A DNA stretch of 64,000 nt from Arachis hypogaea. Taxonomy: Eukaryota; Streptophyta; Magnoliopsida; Fabales; Fabaceae. The first letter of the stretch is position 1. Each line of letters starts with the position of its first letter. The DNA lies in contig NC_092051.1 of assembly GCF_003086295.3 (NCBI RefSeq), positions 79,926,445 through 79,990,444 of the forward strand, given 5' to 3'. Made by a program: the position numbers and the translations under genes. Positions 58,515 through 64,000 of the stretch are shown here, piece after piece. The notes under the pieces are model-generated. The model was not told the origin of the DNA, did no database searches, and was given only the letters and a program-made list of their open reading frames with translations.

Positions 58515-58532
58515 AGCATCGTCCCTGATGCT
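58515..58532 (-). promoter_or_regulatory. Internal stem-loop module after minus-strand ORF3
   Basis: Minus strand AGCATC-AGGGAC-GATGCT, then ATTTTAAGTGTGGGGAGGTC, just after the ORF3 stop, as in the plus-strand H copy at 44724. Confidence 0.6.
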
Positions 58533-58535
58533 CAC

Positions 58536-59984
58536 TCAAGAAGGGTGTGAAGGGGTGTAATCACTGAAAGGGTGGGTAGCTGGAATCTCTGTGGTGGTGG
58601 TCTGAGGATCTGCCGACTGCAGAGGAGGTGCTGACTGAATAGGGACCTCTGGGTCCGCAGCCTGAAACTGAGGCGGGGTCTCCTGCTGTGAAGCAGCCTG
58701 CTCTGGGTCTGCCTGTGCAGCCTCGCTCTGTGGATGGGTCTCTGCCTCGTGATTATCCGCCTCCTCCTCAGATGGCTCTGACGGTGTGTCAAGTTTGGAG
58801 GAGATATCGCCAGATCGTATCATCAGCTTCAGGTGCTCATAGCGTCGCTTGCTACGACGCTGAGCTCTCTCATATTGGCGCCTGTTGCGACGCTCCATCT
58901 GGTCTAGCTGTCGAAACAGGCGGTGCACTAGGCGATAAACCAGCTCTGAGGTAGGTGGAGGTGCAGTGGTGGTAGCAGGGGTAGCTGTAGAGGAAGAGGG
59001 GCCGGCAGATGGTGTAGCTGTCTCATCAGTAGGAGTGAGGGATGGAGGTCTGTAGCCCAAAGCCAGAAAGTTCCTGCTGTGAGAGATAATCTTCTTGCAT
59101 TCAGCAGCAGGTGGCCTCTCATTAGCATCCTCCCAAGGCACGTCAGCGCGACGGCCTAGCTGTGTAATCAGATATGAAAAGGGGAGAGTGCCTCGGACGT
59201 GGACCCTGGCCATGTAGTACCGAATGAAGCGTGGCAGGTATAGGTCCTTACCCTCCATCATACACCATAGGAGGGTAATCATAGCGGCAAGTAGCTCCGT
59301 CTTGTGAGTACTCGGCATAATAAAGTTGCTTAGGATCTGATGCCAGAGCCGAGCCTCATCGTTCAAGTATGCCCGCTTGATTCCCTTAGGCATGGTGGTG
59401 TTCTGGCCCATGACCCATGGAACAGTCGGGTCAAGGGCTATCCTCGCCTTGACGGCATCCCAGTCAAATTTCATGAAGCGCATGTCCTCCTTAGCCTTTT
59501 GATATCCATCTGGCAGATCGGATTTAGGCAGAAGCTTCAGAACATCCTCTATAGCCTCTTCAGTGACCAGAATCTGCTTTCCTCTTAGGTTTAATGCATC
59601 TAGGGAAGTTTTGAAGTAATTGCAGTAAAGTTCCCTTACCCAAGATGCATTGACTTCACTCAGGTTTCTCTCCAGGAAGAACCAGCCTCTTTGTTTGATC
59701 TGATCAGAGGTGTATTGCTGGAGTTCTTCTGGGATCTTTAGAGTCCTCTCCAGGTACAGGTTCCTGGAGTTTGCAAACACCGGATACTTCAGCTCGCAGT
59801 AGCGATTTGCAAACTTAATGGGATCAGTAGCAGGGAGTAGCTGGTCAGCCTTCTCCTGCAGGGTAAAGTGTTTCTCCCGCCAGGAGTCATCATGCATGAG
59901 GTCCAGGATGGACATGGAGGCTTCACCTCTTTTCCTTTTGCCAGTTGTTGCCTTTTCTTTTCCCTTTCTCTGGGTGTCAGACAT
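58536..59984 (-). CDS. ORF3 of the H-type element, intact, function unknown
   Basis: ATG at 59984 (MSDTQRKGKEKATTGKRKRG) lies just after a T8-CAGG acceptor-like site; the longer frame from 60074 adds only intron-like hydrophobic residues. About 482 codons without a break. Residues ~40-300 form the plant 'putative transposon protein'-like domain (WVRELYCNYFK, LRGKQILVTEEAIED, EARLWHQILSNFI), then a Ser/Thr/Pro linker, an Arg-rich helix (MERRNRRQYERAQRRSKRRY) and an acidic Q/P-rich tail. No catalytic motif or transmembrane segment is evident. The basic N-terminus suggests nuclear or nucleic-acid association. Probably expressed, if at all, from spliced element RNA. Confidence 0.75.
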   Translation of the reverse strand: MSDTQRKGKEKATTGKRKRGEASMSILDLMHDDSWREKHFTLQEKADQLLPATDPIKFANRYCELKYPVFANSRNLYLERTLKIPEELQQYTSDQIKQRGWFFLERNLSEVNASWVRELYCNYFKTSLDALNLRGKQILVTEEAIEDVLKLLPKSDLPDGYQKAKEDMRFMKFDWDAVKARIALDPTVPWVMGQNTTMPKGIKRAYLNDEARLWHQILSNFIMPSTHKTELLAAMITLLWCMMEGKDLYLPRFIRYYMARVHVRGTLPFSYLITQLGRRADVPWEDANERPPAAECKKIISHSRNFLALGYRPPSLTPTDETATPSAGPSSSTATPATTTAPPPTSELVYRLVHRLFRQLDQMERRNRRQYERAQRRSKRRYEHLKLMIRSGDISSKLDTPSEPSEEEADNHEAETHPQSEAAQADPEQAASQQETPPQFQAADPEVPIQSAPPLQSADPQTTTTEIPATHPFSDYTPSHPS

Positions 59985-60960
59985 CCTGAAAAAAAACAGA
60001 AAACCAGGATATAATAAAAGTAGGAAAGCAGGTAGGCAATTAATCGAAATAAGCATATAATGGCAAAGGAGCAATAGAATAATGAAAAGGAGTTAAGTAA
60101 ATGTGCATTAAGGATTGTATAGGAGTTAAAAGTCTGAGAATAAAAATTCACAATCCAAAATGTAAAAGGATTCATGTTAAGTAGGAAAAACCTCCGTCAT
60201 GCCTTGGTTAGAATGTTAGAGAGAATAGTGAAAAACCAGAAGAGATGTTTTGAAAGGTAAGCGGGTTAGGAATGAAAAAGAGGTTAGGAAGTTAAAATTA
60301 GTGAATTAGGAAAAGGTGGGTTAGAGTAAGTGGCATGATGAGCATTTCCTAAATAACGAGAATTCACAAATTAAAGCAACAGATAACTCAAATTCAAACA
60401 AGGAAGTTAAGGATGAATCAAATGAAAATAGCAAAAAGTGGAATGAAATCATCCAAGATGCAATTTTTAAACCAGGAAATTAAAAAGAATAAGGAAGCTT
60501 GCCCTGACATTCATGAATTGGTTTGGTAAAAGCTGAGTAAAGCAGAGTGCAAGTTTGCCAAAACCAAAATAGGAATGAAAATCAAAACAATTTACAGAAA
60601 TTTGGGCAGCATCCCAGCTAAAATTGGATGTTCCCGTTTAATAAATAGCAATCAGAATAGCTCATATGAATTAAAATATAGCTGCAATTACATAAAGGAA
60701 ATATGAACATGGAAAAGCAGTGTAAAAGGCAGCATGAAATAAGAAATTACAGCATATGAACAATACTAACATTACAGCAACAGCAGAATTGCGAAAATTA
60801 GAAAACAAGAAACATGAACAGCGCAATTAAACAGGCCTAAATCCACTAACCACATCCTAAGCTACCTAACAACCTAGAATCCACTACAACATGCATATCT
60901 AACTAGCCTAATTATGAACATAAACAGAAAAGTAGGAAAGTAACGATGAATGGAAAGAAG
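59985..60960 (-). other. Noncoding region upstream of minus-strand ORF3
   Basis: Homologous to 42000-43336. Read on the minus strand, T-rich intron-like sequence ends in the acceptor at the ORF3 start. No gene. Confidence 0.5.
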
Positions 60961-61876
60961 GGTGGCGTTCAGCGGAACCTGGAACGCGTAGGAAAGAAAG
61001 TGGGGCAGAGAGGTAGCCGGGGGATGGTGGTGGTGGCGGCCGATGCAGTGGTTGACAGTGGCACGACAGCGGTGGCGGCTGTGGGCGCAGGGGGGTTCGA
61101 GAAGGGTAATGGGGTTAGGAGGGGAAAGGGGAAGGAAGGGAAGGGGGCGTTGGTGGCGTTTGGGGGGGTGCGGCGGTGACGGCGGCGCGGTGAGGTGGTG
61201 GTCGCGGAGGTGGGGCAACAGGGGTGGAGGGAGAAGAGGAAAGAAGAAGAAGAAAGAGGGGGAACGAGGAAGGGGGGTGGCATGGCGGTGGGTTCTGGGT
61301 GGTCGACGGGGGGCGGTGGTCGGTGGTTGTGGCTGGGAGTTGGTAGTGGTGGAAGGTTGCAGAGAGGAGAGGAAGGAGAAAGGGCTGGGGGGGCGAATGG
61401 GTAGGGTTCGCGTGACTGGGGGGTTAGTAAATTTGAATCCACGCGATCGTGTGGCTGGGGTGAAATGGGGGTCGACGCGATCGCGTGAGTGATGCGATCG
61501 CATGGAATGAGTAAATTATGAATGACGCGGTCGTGTGAGGCATGCGACCGCGTCGCTGGAAATTGTGCTAAACGCATAATTCCAGCGTCGTTTCAGCGCA
61601 ACTCTCTGTCTCTTCTGCGGTGGTGGTGCAATCCATGCGACGCGATCGCGTCGCTGACGCTGTCGTGTGGGATTGGTGTTGTGCGAGTGACGCGATCGCG
61701 TCAGGGACCCGACCGCGTGGGTCGTTTTGTGCAAAACGCACAATGGCCACACGATTCCAGCCTAGCTCTCTGGACGTGGGGATTTACGCCGATCTCCAGA
61801 TCGCGCGGCCGCGTGGGTGGTTGTTTTTCGCAACTGACGCGATCGCATGAATGATGCGGTCGCGTCGCGCACCTTT
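60961..61876 (-). repeat. CG-word array and pyrimidine-rich tract of the minus-strand element
   Basis: 61437-61876 repeats ACGCGATCGCGT, GCGGTCGCGT and similar near-palindromes. 60961-61436 is strongly C/T-rich on the minus strand. Long frames here are low complexity and I do not call them genes. The order matches family H fragment 1 (5028-5677). Confidence 0.65.
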
Positions 61877-62000
61877 TTTTATGCAGGTATGCAATTATGC
61901 AGTATGCAATGCGAATGAATAATATTCAGGTTCAAATGAAAAGGAAAACAAAAAAAATAATTAACACGAAATAAAACTGAAAAAGAAACGACCATACCTT

Positions 62001-62018
62001 GGTGGGTTGTCTCCCACC
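62001..62018 (-). other. Post-gag hairpin of the H-type element
   Basis: Minus strand GGTGGG-AGACAA-CCCACC, perfect 6-bp stem about 50 bp after the ORF end. The loop resembles AGGCAA of family F, with different pairs in the stem. Confidence 0.65.
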
Positions 62019-62067
62019 TAGGACTTTTAGTTAAAGTTTTTAAGTTGGACATTGGATGAGCTTCCTG

Positions 62068-63633
62068 TTATGGTGGCTTGCGCTTAAATTCGTCCAAAAA
62101 TCCCCACCAATGTTTGAAATGCCAACAGCCTCCGGGGTCCCAAACTAGGCATGTAAAGCTTCTGAGCAGCTTCAAACAAATTCTCAGGCTCCCAGGATGA
62201 CGAATGTCAGAATAGATTCCAGGATCCCAAACTTCGCTTTTAGATCCGCCTTTGTCTTGATCTATATTTTTCCATCCAGGCGATTTAGAAAGTAGATTTT
62301 CACCAAGGTGACCAAACGTTTTCCGAGATCCATTCGATTGACCATGATGCCAATCCGTGCACTTCGAGTAAAAGCGTGGAACCTTATTGAACCTTGTGCA
62401 CCAGCTCTGAGCACGAGCCATTTCCCTCTTACTCTTAAAGTCGCAGAGAGCTCTAAGATGGCCATCTGTTTCAAGCAAACCATATTCAAGTGGAAAAGTA
62501 AAAATAAAGGTTAAGGATTGTACCCACTTGAAGCTTATATTGGGTGGTAATGGCCTTGGGATAGGTGTTTCTAGTGTTTTTGTGAGTTCTACTCCCTTGT
62601 GCTCTTCTGTGAATTTCTTCACTTCCTTGCAGACTTCTTCAATTTCATCCATGTCCTGATCAAAGCCTCCTATGTCTTCCTCGTCACTTAAGTCATAAAC
62701 GGGAGGTCGAGAGAAATCTACCTCCGCATCGTCTTCGTATTCACTTGGGGAAGACTCTTCGATCTCAGAGAATTCACTTGCGGATGCAAGTTTATCACTG
62801 GGAGAACTTGACATGAGATTATCATCATCAAGGAAACTTGCTTCTTGGAGTATTCCGTCTAGTTCCTCATAAAAGACTTGCCTTGGGGGTTGTGTACTAT
62901 CCTCCTTAGCATCAATTGCAACGTCCTTGACAGAATTCTCCACAACTCTGGATTCCCATGGAGGCTCAGCGTCTCCTAGGTCTTCAACCAACTCTTCTTC
63001 TTGTATAATGACAGCTTCCTCTACTTGTTCCAGTACGAAGTCATGCCCTGTTCTATCCACTGGAGTTTCTAGTATCTCCTTCATGCTACGCTCATCATTA
63101 GATTGTCCACACGGAGTTGTGGGAGGTCCTTAAATGTTCGAACGTCTAGAATATAATTGACTTATTGCTTGCTCCAGTTGATAAAGGGTTGTTTGAAGTT
63201 GATCTACTGTTTCCTTGAGGCGAACCTCTGATTCTCGGTGTGATGGGTTTGTACGTGGTACATTGGGAAGTGGTGGTGTTTGGGAGTAATTAGATTGGAA
63301 TTGGGGTAAGTGAGGATCATATGGTAGCGAATGGTGAAAAGGAGCTTGTGAGTGTGGTGGTACGAAGTTATGTTGAGAGGATGGCCTATAAGCGTAGGGT
63401 GGGGCTTGTTGGTAACCACAAGGTTGTCCACCATGTCTATTTGCTTGGTATGAATTGTAGAATGGTCTTTGTCCATGATATCTTGGAGGGTGTTGTTGCC
63501 TAAAGGGTTGATCAGATCCTCTTGGCTCCATCCATCTTTGATTGCTCTGACCTTGATGCATGTTCCTGTTATAACTTTCACTCCTTTCAACAATATTAGA
63601 ACCAAACTCGAAGCGAGAGGGGTGAGAATTCAT
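62068..63633 (-). pseudogene. Gag-side ORF of the H-type element with one in-frame TAA
   Basis: ATG 63633 (MNSHPSRFEFGSN) opens 167 codons rich in Q, P, Y and H, ending in a coil (KETVDQLQTTLYQLEQAISQ). TAA at 63130-63132 is in the same frame as the following 63084-62068 part, which continues with an acidic segment (EEEDIG-like, many D/E/S) and a Trp-rich C-terminus (WVQSLTF, WDPGIYSD, WWGFLDEFKRKPP). No gag major-homology block, CCHC or protease Asp motif is visible, so gag identity rests on position after the PBS. I recall similar proteins in Arachis, uncharacterised. Confidence 0.6.
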
Positions 63634-63727
63634 AGTAGCTAATGAAAATAAAAGGGGAAAATAAAGACAAATAAACAAGTAAAAGAAAAGTATTTACAAT
63701 AACCAATAATAAGGCACACGATTGCAG

Positions 63728-63746
63728 TTCCCCGGCAACAACGCCA
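63728..63746 (-). promoter_or_regulatory. Primer binding site of the minus-strand element (variant)
   Basis: Minus strand TGGCGTTGTTGCCGGGGAA: the tRNA-Asp site with GCC changed to GTT, giving two mismatches to the usual form. Confidence 0.8.
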
Positions 63747-63749
63747 TTT

Positions 63750-64000
63750 TGAAAGAACTGAAGATTGATGGTTTAGAAGTTATAGTAAACTCTCGTTGCA
63801 AGTATAGTTACTAAACCAAGCAATCAACCTTTCTTACAAACGTTTTGGTTGTCACAAGTAACAAACCCCTAAATAAATTGATAACCGAAGTATTTAAACC
63901 TCGGGTTGTCTTCTCAAGGAACTGCAGGGAAGTATGTTCTTATTATTGGTTATGAAGATTGTAAATCGGGGTTGTGAAGATGAGGAACAAGTAATTTAAA
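63750..64000 (-). repeat. 3' end of the 5' LTR of the minus-strand element (partial)
   Basis: Minus-strand end is CTTTCA at 63750. It is similar to m1 but diverged, and includes the U5-type hairpin at 63885-63904. It continues beyond the window. Confidence 0.7.

Larger units (their letters stand above)
55935..64000 (-). mobile_element. Minus-strand non-autonomous H-type element
   Basis: Read on the minus strand: end of a 5' LTR (64000-63750), PBS, gag-side ORF (63633-62068), hairpin, CG-word and pyrimidine region (61876-60960), ORF3 (59984-58536), stem-loop module, 3' noncoding, terminal PPT module (56746-56710), partial 3' LTR. There is no pol. Confidence 0.75.

Noticed and set aside
60874..61577. 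Long P/H/S/R-rich frames on the minus strand and G-rich frames on the plus strand
   Set aside because: They translate a C/T-rich noncoding tract in several frames at once; no domain and no conservation with the H plus copy at protein level.

Overview
The window looks like plant nuclear DNA that is almost entirely transposable element. I think it is a legume of the peanut genus (Arachis), because the LTR type starting TGATGAGCGG, its GGCGTTCAACGCC words and the frequent AAGTTTGGTGT motif match my memory of Arachis repeats; no database was searched. I see no host gene, tRNA or rRNA. All LTR elements prime from tRNA-Asp (TGGCGCCGTTGCCGG) and none shows reverse transcriptase, RNase H or integrase, so all appear non-autonomous Ty3/gypsy-type elements.

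Layout. (1) 1-5027: 3' part of family A with a broken ORF3-type gene and a 1.74 kb LTR (TGATGA...TCATCA). (2) 5028-5677, 41988-46351 and 51018-53161: three pieces of one plus-strand family H element, split by later insertions. (3) 5678-41987: a head-to-tail array of family F elements sharing LTRs (LTR - gag/protease - CG-word array - ORF3 remnant - LTR - ...), inserted in a C-run of H. (4) 46352-51017: a non-autonomous Helitron inserted in H, with empty sites visible in related copies at 55680 and 56810. (5) 53162-53732: PBS and first-ORF relic of another H-type unit. (6) 54109-64000: minus-strand relatives of H, with a rearranged 3' LTR side, an intact ORF3 (58536-59984), a gag-side ORF (62068-63633), PBS and the end of a 5' LTR.

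Assembly warning. A run of exactly 1000 N (14842-15841) separates two near-identical blocks: 2376-14841 (suffix of the left contig) and 15842 to about 28297 (prefix of the right contig). Both boundaries coincide with the gap and single-base indels cluster at the contig ends, so this is most likely one 12.4 kb locus assembled twice. Real sequence is about 50.5 kb and the F array then has three internal regions and four LTRs (the first truncated).

Common design. Families A, F and H differ in sequence but share an architecture: a tRNA-Asp PBS, CG-rich palindromic words in the LTR (upstream of a TATA box where one is visible), a short hairpin after CGACC in the 3' part of the LTR whose stem co-varies between families, a stem-loop plus TTTAAGTKTGG motif before the 3' LTR, and an accessory ORF3 with basic N-terminus and coiled or disordered C-terminus. 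F and H-type units also share an internal copy of the pre-LTR module and a hairpin after the gag side. This RNA-level architecture, apparently kept by elements that must be mobilised in trans, is the most promising undescribed feature.
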